Of a DNA stretch of 64,000 nt, positions 49,741 through 60,688 are shown one piece after another (the first letter of the stretch is position 1; each line of letters begins with the position of its first letter). This stretch comes from a bacterium. Lineage in GTDB: Bacteria > Campylobacterota > Campylobacteria > Campylobacterales > Sulfurimonadaceae. The notes beneath the pieces are model-generated. The model was not told the DNA's origin. It did no database searches and saw only the letters and a list, made by a program, of their open reading frames with translations. The position numbers and the translations under genes are program-made. The stretch is taken from NCBI GenBank assembly GCA_018825665.1, contig JAHJEG010000049.1:1-64000 (forward strand). Direction: 5' to 3'.

Positions 49741-51417
49741 TTATACTATCTCATGTGCTTGGGTATCAAATGGGGGAGCTTTTTTTGAGCTTTCAATATG
49801 TAACTTTTGAGTAGGATATGCTATGTTAATATCGTCTTCATTATTGAATGCATCGATTATTTCCGTAGAGATTATACTTCTCAAAGTAAGCGTTGCATAG
49901 GCATTCGTCAAATACCACGAACTTATATTTATTCCGTTTGGCTCAATAAAAGAAAAAATTCTAGGCTCCACATTTGTGTTTTTCAGACTGTAATGGTTTC
50001 TTATTTTATTTAACTGTTTTCTTGTGATATCCGTATACCCCTTGGAGTATTTTTTCGTTATGTTTTTACAAAGATGAATCGCTTTTTTATGGTTGGATTC
50101 AAAGGTGATCACTATATCTATCCCGTCCCAGACAGTTTTTAATGAGCTGTGCGAATAATTTGATATCATTCTTGTAAACACGTAATTATTCGGTATAAAC
50201 ACTATTCTTCCTGCACGTCTGTTTGTCATATAGGTGGTAAGTGTCACATCCTCAAACAGGGTCATACGAAGAAGTGATATATCCATGACATCACCCACAT
50301 AAACGGCGCCGTCCATCTCGACTCTGATTCGGTCACCGACATGAATACTTCCGCCAAAAACAATGACAAGCCACCCTAAAATGCTCATAAACCAGTCTTT
50401 CATGGCGATTGCTATACCCGCAGATGCAAACCCAAGGATAGTCACAAGATAACTGACATTTTCAATATAGTTGAAAAATATAATGAGGATTATCAGAGTT
50501 ACATTCGTAAAGTTTATTATCTTGTTTGCCATATAAAATCGTTCATTATCTGTAATATATTTTTTAATGACCAGTTTCAGCAATAAGAACACGAGAAATA
50601 CGACTAGGATGATAATGCCTATATTTACAAGTCTGTACACCTGGGTTTCAATATTTTTATTGATATTTATCTCGATTACTTCGAGTCTTTTTTGATACAC
50701 CTCTGCAGTTACTTCTATAGTATCAAGAGCCGTCTCAAATCTCTCAAGCTGTTTTTCTTTTGCTTCGGCTTGCAGGGTGTATTTATTTTCTGTGTCCAAA
50801 TTTTTAATTTCATTATATATCTCACGCTCTTTTCTAAGCAGCGCTATTAACTCCGTAAGCTCCTCTTTTCGTTTTACATATTCGTCAAAATCAGCATTGA
50901 TGGTTTTAACAAAGGACATTCCCGTGAAAATATCAAACGGATTAGAGATTGTAATCGCCTCATCAATATCAGGAGGAGTTAAAAGTTTTGAAAAAGGAGC
51001 GCTGTCTTTTTCTTTTAACTGTTCTATTTGAGAGGTCAGTATTTTTTCTTTAGAGACAAGAGCATTCAGTTCATCCATGTCACTCACGGATTTTCCATTC
51101 TCTCTTAGATACTTAATCCTTTTTGTAATCTTTTTCAGACCTTCTCTGACATCAAGCGAGGTGAGATAAGAAGCATAGCTTTTCATCCAAACTTTTTCCT
51201 TGGACACCTCTCTGTCTATCTCTTTTAGCTTGCTTACATATTCTAAGATTCTTTCTTTTCTCTCTTCTTCTTTTTTCAGCTCAAGATTTTCCAAGTCCGC
51301 TTTACTGATTTTTTGCGGCACTGCCTCAGTCTTGGATACCTGCACAACAGCTGTTTCATTTTGAGAAAAGAGCAATGAGGAGATAAAAAATAATAAAAGG
51401 AGTATCCTAGTCATCAA
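49741..51417 (-). CDS. MscS-family mechanosensitive channel
   Basis: Signal peptide, coiled-coil periplasmic domain, MscS core (GFASAGIAIAMKDWFMSILGWLVIVFGGSIHVGDRI). Confidence 0.9.
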   Translation of the reverse strand: MMTRILLLLFFISSLLFSQNETAVVQVSKTEAVPQKISKADLENLELKKEEERKERILEYVSKLKEIDREVSKEKVWMKSYASYLTSLDVREGLKKITKRIKYLRENGKSVSDMDELNALVSKEKILTSQIEQLKEKDSAPFSKLLTPPDIDEAITISNPFDIFTGMSFVKTINADFDEYVKRKEELTELIALLRKEREIYNEIKNLDTENKYTLQAEAKEKQLERFETALDTIEVTAEVYQKRLEVIEININKNIETQVYRLVNIGIIILVVFLVFLLLKLVIKKYITDNERFYMANKIINFTNVTLIILIIFFNYIENVSYLVTILGFASAGIAIAMKDWFMSILGWLVIVFGGSIHVGDRIRVEMDGAVYVGDVMDISLLRMTLFEDVTLTTYMTNRRAGRIVFIPNNYVFTRMISNYSHSSLKTVWDGIDIVITFESNHKKAIHLCKNITKKYSKGYTDITRKQLNKIRNHYSLKNTNVEPRIFSFIEPNGINISSWYLTNAYATLTLRSIISTEIIDAFNNEDDINIAYPTQKLHIESSKKAPPFDTQAHEIV

Positions 51418-52463
51418 AGCTCACCAAACGCATTCAATACCTCAATAATAGTGCTTTTATCTATACTGTCTGTTATCTCGACACCGCCTATTCCTGCAGG
51501 TATGATAAATGTGATAGCCGAATCGGAACTTTTTTTATCCAGATAAAACGTTTCATAAAACGTATCGACGTTTTTAATCTTATACTCTGTCGGAAGATTA
51601 TATTTTTGCAGTAAATTTTTAATTCTCAAGGCCTCATCTTCACTCATGAGATTCATTTTACGGGCTGTCTCATTTGCCATGACCATGCCGATTGCTACAG
51701 CTTCTCCATGTAGAAACTTTTTGTATCCTGTCTCGTTTTCGATGACATGTCCGAACGTATGCCCGTAATTGAGTGCAGCTCTTAAGCCGTGCTCTTTTTC
51801 ATCCTGGGCCACAACATCCGCTTTTGTTTGAACAGCCTGCCTGATCGCATTTTGCAAAACAGCAGTATCCTTCAGGTCCTCAGTTTCAAGAAATTCAAAA
51901 AACTCTTTATTGAAGGTAACCGCCATCTTAACTATCTCTGCTACTCCCGCACCAAACTCTCTTGGGGGAAGAGTATTTAAAAAATAGGGATCGATATACA
52001 CTGATTTTGGCTGATGAAATGCACCTATGAGGTTTTTTCCAAATTCATTGTTCATTCCTGTTTTACCGCCTACACTGGCATCGACCTGCGACAAGAGAGT
52101 AGTCGGTATCTGAATAAAGTCTATCCCTCGTTGGTATATGCTCGATACATATCCTGTCATATCGCCGATTACGCCCCCGCCAAAAGCTATAAGCATGGAT
52201 TTTCTGTTAAAACGGTGATTAAAAAGCGATTCCAAGACAGTGTCGATACTTTTCTGGTTTTTATATTCTTCACCGTCCGGTACGGTGATAATATAGAGTT
52301 CTTTAGCACTTATCTTTGATAACAGATAAGCAAGGTGGAGTCCTGCTACTTTCGGGTTTGTCACAATGGCTACTTTTGTATCAAAATGAATCTTTGGGAG
52401 AGTGTCTATTGTTATATCGTATGAGTTATCAACAACTTTTTTCAGTGCTATATTTACTTGCAT
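51414..52463 (-). CDS. aroB: 3-dehydroquinate synthase
   Basis: AFGGGVIGDMTGYVSSIYQRGIDFIQIPTTLLSQVDASVGGKTGMN. Confidence 0.96.
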   Translation of the reverse strand: MQVNIALKKVVDNSYDITIDTLPKIHFDTKVAIVTNPKVAGLHLAYLLSKISAKELYIITVPDGEEYKNQKSIDTVLESLFNHRFNRKSMLIAFGGGVIGDMTGYVSSIYQRGIDFIQIPTTLLSQVDASVGGKTGMNNEFGKNLIGAFHQPKSVYIDPYFLNTLPPREFGAGVAEIVKMAVTFNKEFFEFLETEDLKDTAVLQNAIRQAVQTKADVVAQDEKEHGLRAALNYGHTFGHVIENETGYKKFLHGEAVAIGMVMANETARKMNLMSEDEALRIKNLLQKYNLPTEYKIKNVDTFYETFYLDKKSSDSAITFIIPAGIGGVEITDSIDKSTIIEVLNAFGEL

Positions 52464-52541
52464 TCTATATCCAAAATATTTAATTTATAAGGGATATATA
52501 ATACTTAAAAAAGGATAAAAAATGACTAAAACATTCGATTT

Positions 52542-53945
52542 TTACAGTTGAACCGGAATAAAAATCTGATGATACTCATCAAGTTTATAATAAAGTCTTT
52601 CACTGTCGGTAGTAAACAATGAGTAGATACGTCTTTGGGTCAATTTTTTTGTAAAAGGCAGAATATGGATAAAGTTGTCTTTTTTCTTTAAGGTTCTAAT
52701 TGGGTTGCTACTCTCTTTAATGACCTTGATTGACTTGGAAAAGATTGTTGAGAGATTGTTGTAATGTTCTATAACCTGTTCATTCTCTTCTTGATGTTCA
52801 TTCAGATAGTTGTACAGCTCTATATTAAAGCCCATCTGCTGTGAGATATCGAAGATTGTCGTAGATACTTTTTCCAGATCTCTGTTGTCCGACAATATCA
52901 GGGCGGCATCTTTGACTGAGGAGAAGGATCTATCGGAAATCTTAAGGACAGGGACATGGGATTCATAAAGGACACGTCTCATATGACAGTCTGCAAATGT
53001 TTCTTTTGAAACGATTACAAGTCCGATATGGTATGATTTAATATCATTGTGAAAAGATGCATCAGGCTCTTTTCGCTCATACTCAATATCAATTTTTACA
53101 TTCTCACTGCTAAACTCTTTAATATATTGAAGAACCGATATATTACCCGGATTGACAATTTTAATAATCAGGTCATGCTTAAACTTTTTATGTGCAAATA
53201 CAGCACGCTCTACCAACTGTTCTATCGTATTGTTATTTGCAAGATTCATATCTATATAAAGATACAGGTTTGATCCAAAAGGCTCGGGGAATTGTCCAAG
53301 TTCTCTCTTGATGGCACGGTACACAGACCTTAAAACTGCAGGATCACCGACTAATATGAGTAGGTCATTTGGCTGAATCATTCGGCGCCGTGATGGCATC
53401 AGGAGTTTTCTGTTCCTGTACAAAGCCACAATTCGCCAATTTTTCTGTTCTATTACGCCTATGTGTCTGTATACGAAAGAACTTCCAAAAGGAACCAAAA
53501 CCTCCATGATCTCACCCTCGCCTATACCCACATTCTGTGCTATTACAGGAACATTTGGAAGGTAGTCGATAAGCCTTGAGGCCAAGATTTCATTTGAATT
53601 GACCAAGACGACATTGGAATCTTCATTTTTTAAATTCCATTTATTCAAAACGATGACACGAAGCTGTTTTTTTATAGTTCTAATATTTTTTATCGTATTT
53701 TCTACGTCAATAACATTGTCCATAGCAATAAAGACCTGTACGAACTCCATCTTAAGCAGGTTTGACAACTTGTATAAACTTGTAGGATCAAACTGATAGA
53801 ATTTAAAACGGGCAGGATTCGCATCTTCGTATACGTTCTCTTTTAATTGGACTATATAATAAATATTTTCACTTGTATATGTAGAAATAACTCTTTTAAT
53901 AAAATGCTCGCCCGTAGTACCGTCACTAATAATTAAAATTTTTTT
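52542..53945 (-). CDS. TrkA-type potassium-channel regulatory protein
   Basis: N-terminal nucleotide-binding fold (MKKILIISDGTTGEHFIKRV), TrkA-C-like region (PFGSSFVYRHIGVIEQKNWRIVALYRNRK). Confidence 0.8.
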   Translation of the reverse strand, partial: KKILIISDGTTGEHFIKRVISTYTSENIYYIVQLKENVYEDANPARFKFYQFDPTSLYKLSNLLKMEFVQVFIAMDNVIDVENTIKNIRTIKKQLRVIVLNKWNLKNEDSNVVLVNSNEILASRLIDYLPNVPVIAQNVGIGEGEIMEVLVPFGSSFVYRHIGVIEQKNWRIVALYRNRKLLMPSRRRMIQPNDLLILVGDPAVLRSVYRAIKRELGQFPEPFGSNLYLYIDMNLANNNTIEQLVERAVFAHKKFKHDLIIKIVNPGNISVLQYIKEFSSENVKIDIEYERKEPDASFHNDIKSYHIGLVIVSKETFADCHMRRVLYESHVPVLKISDRSFSSVKDAALILSDNRDLEKVSTTIFDISQQMGFNIELYNYLNEHQEENEQVIEHYNNLSTIFSKSIKVIKESSNPIRTLKKKDNFIHILPFTKKLTQRRIYSLFTTDSERLYYKLDEYHQIFIPVQL

Positions 53946-54045
53946 CATATCTGTCTCTAATATATTTTTTGCCATTATATCATTTTTAAAAAGCTATTAA
54001 CTTATATTAACTATAATTGAAAGTTAATTAACCAAAGGACAAAAT

Positions 54046-54555
54046 ATGAAATTACTTTTCACAATAATGATGCTGTTTTCTTTATCGTATGCAGATTCTT
54101 ACGAGGCTGACCTAACGGCTGAAGAAGCTTATGAGATGCAAAAAGAGGGAAAAGCGATTATAGTAGACGTGAGAACTACATTGGAGTTTTTATACACAGG
54201 CCACGGCGAAGGTTTTATTAATATACCTTCACATTTTTGGACATACGATCCAAAATCTATAGAAACCCGCGTAAAAAGCGCTGAGTACGAAATTCAAAAC
54301 TCAAAAGTAAAGGATCATCCATCCTCTATGAAACTCTACAACGCAAAAGAAGTAATAAACAAAAACTTTGTCAGCGAAGTGATGAAGGCTATGAAAATCA
54401 GAGGAGCCGACAGTGTCATTCTTGTTTGCCGCAGCGGACCGCGCTCAAAATTCGCAGCAAACATGCTCTCAAAAGAAGGGATAACAGCCTATAATCTTGA
54501 AGACGGGTTTATCTTCGGCTGGAAAGAAGAAAAAATGCCCTGGGGCGGAGAATAG
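54046..54555 (+). CDS. Periplasmic rhodanese-like protein
   Basis: Signal peptide; VDVRTTLEFLYTGH; active-site CRSGPRS. Confidence 0.88.
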   Translation: MKLLFTIMMLFSLSYADSYEADLTAEEAYEMQKEGKAIIVDVRTTLEFLYTGHGEGFINIPSHFWTYDPKSIETRVKSAEYEIQNSKVKDHPSSMKLYNAKEVINKNFVSEVMKAMKIRGADSVILVCRSGPRSKFAANMLSKEGITAYNLEDGFIFGWKEEKMPWGGE

Positions 54556-54563
54556 TCCTAAAA

Positions 54564-54734
54564 CTATTCATCATCCAAAAGACTCTCTAAAAAGCCCTTC
54601 TTCTCTTTTGGCTTTTTATAGGGGGTCGTTCTTTCATCTACAAAGTCGGGATCCCCTCGTTCAAACTCGTTCTGAGAGACCCTCTTGATATGTTTTTTTG
54701 GACTGTCATCTACGTAACCGCTGTCCTTCTTCGC
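54564..54734 (-). CDS. Small hydrophilic hypothetical protein
   Basis: Likely start MAKKDSGY; short charged ORF filling the gap. Confidence 0.4.
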   Translation of the reverse strand, partial: AKKDSGYVDDSPKKHIKRVSQNEFERGDPDFVDERTTPYKKPKEKKGFLESLLDDE

Positions 54735-54827
54735 CATAGCATTGTGGGATAGACACATAAGAACTCCTTACGTTTATTATCCCTATATGATACATCCATA
54801 AAACTTATTGTAAAATAAATCCAGTTT

Positions 54828-55670
54828 TTAATCCAAAATCTTTTTATTTATATTTGATTCTTTTATCCACATCTCTTTTTCAGACCTTTGCCATTTCTTA
54901 TCCACAAAATATCCGGTTATCTTCATCCATCCGGAGGCTTTTTGATTGGAGGTAAAGGATCTTTTTTCTTCCCATTCCTCTATCGCATTGCCGTTGATCG
55001 CATCATATATATTACTCTGCGTATTTAAATAGAAGGTTGCTGCTTCAAAGCTTTCAAGCACGATCTCCACAGATGCATTCTCGTCCGAATACTCTTCTTT
55101 CATCATTAGCTTAGGAAAAACATTTTTTTCCTCACACTCTGCATCTTTTTTAAGAGCCTGCGCATTGATTTTATTTTTCAAATATTCTATCTCTTTATCT
55201 TTGGCTTTTATTTTTTCAATATTATTATTTATCAAAGTTAAAATATCATTTTCTTTTGCTTTTAAAAGATTATTCTTTGTTTTTAGTTCTTTTTCAAGTT
55301 TATTGAGTTTATTGCCTAAATTAGTTTCATCTTCATTTGAAACACTGTAATTATCAATTTCAGACTTCAATATTATATTTTTTTCCTTTTCGTCTTTAAG
55401 GATTCTTCTGTTCTCATTGATCATATCTTCTTGCTTTTGAATTCTTAAAAGCAGTTCTTCATTTTTTTGTGCGCATTCAGACAAATGCTTATTTTCATCT
55501 GTTGACGCTTCTGAAGTTTTGGCATGTGGAAACTTCGCTTTTAATTGTAACTGACACTCTTCATAGTCATTTCTCAACTCTTTTATATCTTTGACAATAG
55601 ACTCTATTCTTTGTATCTCATCTGCATGTAACAATGACATAAACAGTAAAGCGACAAGTAGTAACTTCAT
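54828..55670 (-). CDS. Secreted coiled-coil hypothetical protein
   Basis: Signal peptide, long heptad region, C-terminal SH3-like region; overlaps trmA. Confidence 0.6.
   Translation of the reverse strand: MKLLLVALLFMSLLHADEIQRIESIVKDIKELRNDYEECQLQLKAKFPHAKTSEASTDENKHLSECAQKNEELLLRIQKQEDMINENRRILKDEKEKNIILKSEIDNYSVSNEDETNLGNKLNKLEKELKTKNNLLKAKENDILTLINNNIEKIKAKDKEIEYLKNKINAQALKKDAECEEKNVFPKLMMKEEYSDENASVEIVLESFEAATFYLNTQSNIYDAINGNAIEEWEEKRSFTSNQKASGWMKITGYFVDKKWQRSEKEMWIKESNINKKILD
55521..55530 (+). repeat. GGCATGTGGA word (in coiled-coil gene)
   Basis: Exact match. Confidence 0.85.
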
Positions 55671-56788
55671 AACAGACCTTTTTTTACAAGTTTAACACCC
55701 ATCTCGACGTGATGCGTGTAAGGAAACTGATCAAAAACAGCCATATCCAGGACATCATGGCTTTTTGTCAGCATCTCCAAATCACGCACCAGGGTCTCTG
55801 GATTGCACGAGATATACAGTATATGCTCATATCTTGAAGCAAAGGCGCAGGAAGCTTCGTCCATTCCGCTTCTAGGCGGATCTACAAAAATTGTATTGAT
55901 ATTATATGCGTTTATATCCGTATCTTTCATTCTGCGAAACTCTCTGAACCCGTCTAAGGCCTGAACAAATTCCTCTACGCTCATACGGACGAATTCAATG
56001 TTTCCTACTTTGTTTAAAAGCATATTGGTTTTTGCCGCATTTATTGAAGATTTGGAAATCTCAGTTGCGAGCACCTTATCAAACCTGCTCGCAAAGGGGA
56101 TAGTGAAATTTCCTGCACCGCAATAGAGCTCCAGTAAATCTCCGCCTATATCCGAAAGATTTTTCAAAGACCATGATATCATCTGCTCATTTACCCTTGG
56201 ATTCGGCTGTGTAAAGCTGTTTTCAATATGCTTGAACTTATATACCTGGGAGTCTATATTCAAAGTCTCTGTTACATAATCCTGCCCGACCACGATTTTT
56301 TGCTTGCGACTTCTCCCGATGATATATATCCCCAGATTCGCTGCTATTTTCTTAGCAAGTTCGTGCCAGGACTCATCGAGTCTTCTGTGATATAAAAGTG
56401 AAACAACCGTTTCGCCGCCGCTCGTGCTTAAAAAGTCCGCTCCAAAAAGCTTAAACTCAATATTCTCTTTTTTTATCTCTTGTAAAAGTTTGGGCATAAG
56501 GGCTGATATATGTTCATTCACCTGCGGGCATTCATCGATAAGGACGACACCCTTATGATGCAGAGAATTCATGCCATAATGGATATCACCGTCCAAATGC
56601 CATATTTTAAATTCACTTCGGGAACGATAATGCGAATCCGGTGATCTAAAAACAGATATCTCACCAGTATAAAAGGGTGAGAATCTTTTTTTATTTATTT
56701 CTAGTTTTTGCAGCAGTTGCGCTTCATAGCCCAGGTCATAAAGTTTACAGGCTCCACATTCTCCAAAGTATTTACAGTCCAATTTCAA
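55667..56788 (-). CDS. trmA: tRNA (uracil-5-)-methyltransferase
   Basis: FTQPNPRVNEQM; LELYCGAGNFTIP; FVDPPRSGMD; YISCNPETLVRDL. Confidence 0.93.
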   Translation of the reverse strand: MKLDCKYFGECGACKLYDLGYEAQLLQKLEINKKRFSPFYTGEISVFRSPDSHYRSRSEFKIWHLDGDIHYGMNSLHHKGVVLIDECPQVNEHISALMPKLLQEIKKENIEFKLFGADFLSTSGGETVVSLLYHRRLDESWHELAKKIAANLGIYIIGRSRKQKIVVGQDYVTETLNIDSQVYKFKHIENSFTQPNPRVNEQMISWSLKNLSDIGGDLLELYCGAGNFTIPFASRFDKVLATEISKSSINAAKTNMLLNKVGNIEFVRMSVEEFVQALDGFREFRRMKDTDINAYNINTIFVDPPRSGMDEASCAFASRYEHILYISCNPETLVRDLEMLTKSHDVLDMAVFDQFPYTHHVEMGVKLVKKGLL

Positions 56789-56805
56789 TTCCTAACAATA
56801 TATAT

Positions 56806-57540
56806 TTATTTTATGGAAGCTATCAAGTTTCCTATAAGAAGGTTCCATCCATCGATAAGCACAAAGATAAGTATCTTAAACGGCAAAGAGATCATAACAG
56901 GAGGAAGCATCATCATCCCCATAGACATCAGGATAGATGCGACAACCATATCAATGACCAAAAACGGCAAAAAGAGTAAAAAGCCTATCTCAAAAGCAGT
57001 CTTTAATTCGCTGATGACAAATGCTGGGATTACTACAGAGAGTGGTACATCAGCGACAGTTTGCGGATTTTGCATCTTTCTGATTCTGAAAAACAAGGCT
57101 AAATCTTTCTCCCTTGTATTTCTGATCATGAAATTTTTAAACGGCAGTGCAGTTTTGTCAAATGCTTCTTCATATCCTATTTTTTCTTCTATATATGGCT
57201 TAATCCCGTCTTCATAAGCCTTGGTTCCAACCGGTTCCATTACAAAAAAAGTCAGTATCATCGCCAGCATTACCAAAAGCTGGGTAGGTGGAACCTGCTG
57301 TGTACCAAGCGCTTGTCTCAAAAAACCAAACACTATGACAAAACGCGTGAAAGTTGTCATCACAAGCACCATGCTTGGTGCTAAAAAAAGAAGGGTTAGG
57401 ACTACGAGAACATTTAATGAGCTTACAAGCTGACCCGGTGTATCAGGAGCGGAAAGAGCAAAATTCATCGTCGGGATAGAAACGGCTTCTGCTCCAAGCA
57501 TCGAAGCAAAAGCGAGCAATACAATAACTGTTTTTGTCAT
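56806..57540 (-). CDS. fliP: Flagellar type III export protein
   Basis: FTRFVIVFGFLRQALGTQQVPPTQLLV; MGMMMLPPVMISLPFKILIFVLIDGWNLL. Confidence 0.96.
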   Translation of the reverse strand: MTKTVIVLLAFASMLGAEAVSIPTMNFALSAPDTPGQLVSSLNVLVVLTLLFLAPSMVLVMTTFTRFVIVFGFLRQALGTQQVPPTQLLVMLAMILTFFVMEPVGTKAYEDGIKPYIEEKIGYEEAFDKTALPFKNFMIRNTREKDLALFFRIRKMQNPQTVADVPLSVVIPAFVISELKTAFEIGFLLFLPFLVIDMVVASILMSMGMMMLPPVMISLPFKILIFVLIDGWNLLIGNLIASIK

Positions 57541-58316
57541 TACTTCGCCGGTGCCTTGTCTAAAATAGAGCGTTTCATTTTAGCTTCATCGGCAGATTTT
57601 TTACCGAAGAAATGTAGTTCCACCCTGCGATTTTTTTCCCGTCCGCTTTTTGTAGCATTGGTTGCCAGCGGTGAATATTCGGCATATCCTGCAGCACTTA
57701 TTCTAGCAGGGTCCACTCCATCAAGCAAAAGCTCCTGCAAAACAGAAATAGCTCTTGCTGAAGAAAGTTCCCAGTTGTCTTTAAACGGGCTGGTCTTTCC
57801 AGGGCCTTGGTTATCGGTATGCCCCTTTACGGTTACTTCCATATTATTGGGCAACTCCTCAATTATCAAAGCAACTCTTTTAAGAAAAAGAAGTGCATCA
57901 TCATTTTCTATAACCGCACTGCCGGATTTAAACAAAAGTGAAGCCGGAAGCTCTATAACAAAGCCTTCCTGTGCTTCTTCTAGCGAAATTGTAGGCCCGT
58001 GCCCTTTTTCCATCATCTCATTTGCATCGATTGCTGCCTGAGTGATTCTATTGACCATCTCAGATGTCTCATCCTGGGATTCTATAGGCGTTGATTCCTG
58101 AATACGTCTTTTTGAAATTTCAGTTTTTGTACCGCCCTCCAGCACGCTCATCGCACCGGAAAGTGATCCTATGGCTTCAGAGATTTTTTTTGCATCCATA
58201 CTCGACATGGAAAGAAGTAAAACGAAAAAGCACAGAAGAAGAGACATCAAGTCTCCAAAGGCCGCCAGCCAGGCAGGAAGACACTCTTCACATTCAGGAC
58301 ATTTTTTTTTACCCAT
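57540..58316 (-). CDS. motB: Flagellar stator protein
   Basis: PAWLAAFGDLMSLLLCFFVLLLSMSSMD; OmpA-like VKGHTDNQGPG. Confidence 0.95.
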   Translation of the reverse strand: MGKKKCPECEECLPAWLAAFGDLMSLLLCFFVLLLSMSSMDAKKISEAIGSLSGAMSVLEGGTKTEISKRRIQESTPIESQDETSEMVNRITQAAIDANEMMEKGHGPTISLEEAQEGFVIELPASLLFKSGSAVIENDDALLFLKRVALIIEELPNNMEVTVKGHTDNQGPGKTSPFKDNWELSSARAISVLQELLLDGVDPARISAAGYAEYSPLATNATKSGREKNRRVELHFFGKKSADEAKMKRSILDKAPAK

Positions 58317-58328
58317 TACTTGGTTCCA

Positions 58329-59093
58329 TTAGTCAAACTGGCTTACACGATCATTTGGAGCTAAATAACTCAGAAGTTTAGCTTCGAGAACCCTCGGTGC
58401 ATCACCGGACTGAATCGACATGATTCCTGAGAGGATCATCTCTTTTACAAGTGTCTCCTCATCATTTCTAATAGACAAGATATTGTATATAGGTGTTCCA
58501 AAGATATTACCGATCATCGCACCGTACATCGTTGTAAGCAAGGCAACCGCCATAGACGGACCAATCGCAGAAGGGTCTGCCATATTAAGGAGCATCGCAA
58601 CAAGCCCGATAAGCGTACCGACCATACCCATAGCCCCTGCAAGCCCTGCCCACTGGTTAAATATGGAACCGTGTATCTTGTGTCTGGTGCTCGTCTGCTC
58701 CATCTCAATCTCTAAAAGCTCACGAATGGTATCGGGTTCGCTTCCGTCAATTGCCATGGACAAGCCTTTTTTCAAAAAGGCGTTAGGCTCCGCGTTGACT
58801 TCACCTTCCAAAGCCAGTATTCCATCTTTTCTCGCCTTTGTCGCGAATTCCACAAGTTTTTTTATCAGCTCAGCCACATCCTCTTCAGGAGGCTTAATCG
58901 CTATCATAAAGACTTTTGTAAATGCTTTCATCTGAGACGGTTTGAACGATATCATCAAAGCACCGATACTACCGCCCACAACAATTAAAACAGACGGAAT
59001 ATCTATATACGCACCAACACCAACACCCATCGTCATAGCGCCCAGAAGAAGCGCCATAATCAAAACTATACCAATGACCGTACCTAAATCCAT
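58329..59093 (-). CDS. motA: Flagellar stator protein
   Basis: GIVLIMALLLGAMTMG; GMVGTLIGLVAMLLNMADPSAIGPSMAVALLTTMYGAMIGN. Confidence 0.95.
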   Translation of the reverse strand: MDLGTVIGIVLIMALLLGAMTMGVGVGAYIDIPSVLIVVGGSIGALMISFKPSQMKAFTKVFMIAIKPPEEDVAELIKKLVEFATKARKDGILALEGEVNAEPNAFLKKGLSMAIDGSEPDTIRELLEIEMEQTSTRHKIHGSIFNQWAGLAGAMGMVGTLIGLVAMLLNMADPSAIGPSMAVALLTTMYGAMIGNIFGTPIYNILSIRNDEETLVKEMILSGIMSIQSGDAPRVLEAKLLSYLAPNDRVSQFD

Positions 59094-59226
59094 CCAAAAA
59101 CCTTACAAATTTATAATTGGCTTATAATACCACAAAAAATATTAGCTCTAACACTAAAAAAGATTTTTTTCTCTATTTTACTTCATTAATGGGTTCTAAA
59201 AGTGTACAATACAGGTATTAAAATAT

Positions 59227-60636
59227 ATGGATTGCCCCGCTATGCTTGAACTCCTACACAAAACACCAAAAAAAAGTGCCTATGCGATTATTGTATTCTT
59301 AGCCGTCTTTAGCACCATTTACAACTCGTATCTGCCTCTTCACGGGGATGAAGCGTATTACTGGATGTGGAGTCACCATCTTCAGACCGGCTACTACGAC
59401 CATCCGCCGATGATTGCTTATATGCTATACCTTACAAATTTTATTTCCCAGTCAGAATGGGGCGTAAGACTCACGAATGTGATAAGTATGAGTATAGCTG
59501 CCCTCTATATTTTCAAGCTTGCATCCGAGATGTTTGATGAAGAGATTGCACTTAATTCCATTATAATTTTTACAAGTGTTATCCTTGTTCATGCGGGCTA
59601 TATCATAACCACTCCGGATTCCCCTTTAATATTGTTTTTTACCCTTGCCTTGTATTACTCTTATAAAGCTCTCTTTCACGGAAGAAGAAAAGACTACCTT
59701 CTAACGGGTATTATGCTTGGCTTGATGATGCTCAGCAAGTACACTGCCATACTTTTTGTACCCATTATCCTCCTGTTTATCCTGGTTAAAAGAAGAGATA
59801 TACTTTTAAATCCCAATTTTTATCTGGCATCCTTACTTACGATACTTATCATTTCACCTATGTTGTTCTGGAACTATCAGCATGACTGGATAAGCTTTAC
59901 TTTTCAGTTGGAGCACGGCTCTACAAAGAGCTTTGAGATCTATCCCGGCATGATGCTGGAATTCTTTGCCGGCCAGTTTGGGATATTTTCACCCGTATTT
60001 ACGGCAGTTTTGTTTTATTATTTAGTCAAAGAGAAATTATTTGTCAGGGATGACAAACTGTTTTTTCTCTCTCTTAGTGTTGCCGTAATTTTGTTGTTCT
60101 TTTTATACAAGGGTTTATATACAAGGATGGCTTTAAACTACACCGCTCCGGCATATGTGGGAGGGGCGATACTCAGCGCATATATTTTTACACACTACAG
60201 ACTTGTGAAAACTTTTAAAATCGCCTTGATGATTGCAATAACTTTTACTCTTATGGGCAGAATAGGTTTTATGTTCTATCTGGAAGTCGTTCAAGACAGG
60301 ATGTATGGGAATAAAGAAGCCGTAAAACTGCTTCAGAAATATGTCAAAGAAGAGGACAGACTCTATGGTGACCATCTGACAATGGCCGCATACCTGAAAT
60401 ACTATCTCAAAGGTCATCCTGACACAGATGTCGTGCCCCAAAGCAGGTTTTCCCAATATGACATGTGGAGAAAAGACGATTATCTGCAAGACGGACTTGT
60501 CCTCACAAGAGATCCTGAGCATATCAGACTCTCTGAGCTTTATAAAGAGGTAAAACTTCTGGAGACTTTGACTGTAAAAAAAGGGCTCCATGGAGAAAAA
60601 ACCCTTTATATCTACAGAGTTGGCGATGTCAAATAG
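59227..60636 (+). CDS. GT39/ArnT-like polyprenyl-phosphate glycosyltransferase
   Basis: HGDEAYYWMWSHHLQTGYYDHPPMIAY; multi-TM. Confidence 0.88.
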   Translation: MDCPAMLELLHKTPKKSAYAIIVFLAVFSTIYNSYLPLHGDEAYYWMWSHHLQTGYYDHPPMIAYMLYLTNFISQSEWGVRLTNVISMSIAALYIFKLASEMFDEEIALNSIIIFTSVILVHAGYIITTPDSPLILFFTLALYYSYKALFHGRRKDYLLTGIMLGLMMLSKYTAILFVPIILLFILVKRRDILLNPNFYLASLLTILIISPMLFWNYQHDWISFTFQLEHGSTKSFEIYPGMMLEFFAGQFGIFSPVFTAVLFYYLVKEKLFVRDDKLFFLSLSVAVILLFFLYKGLYTRMALNYTAPAYVGGAILSAYIFTHYRLVKTFKIALMIAITFTLMGRIGFMFYLEVVQDRMYGNKEAVKLLQKYVKEEDRLYGDHLTMAAYLKYYLKGHPDTDVVPQSRFSQYDMWRKDDYLQDGLVLTRDPEHIRLSELYKEVKLLETLTVKKGLHGEKTLYIYRVGDVK

Positions 60637-60688
60637 AAAATTAATCATTATTTTGATAAAATCACGTCAATTTCAAATACGGTAGAAT

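Noticed and set aside
52508-52552. Tiny ORF MTKTFDFYS with good RBS downstream of a TATAAT-like box
   Set aside because: Only 9 codons, overlaps the 3' end of the convergent trkA-like gene; no way to support coding from sequence alone.
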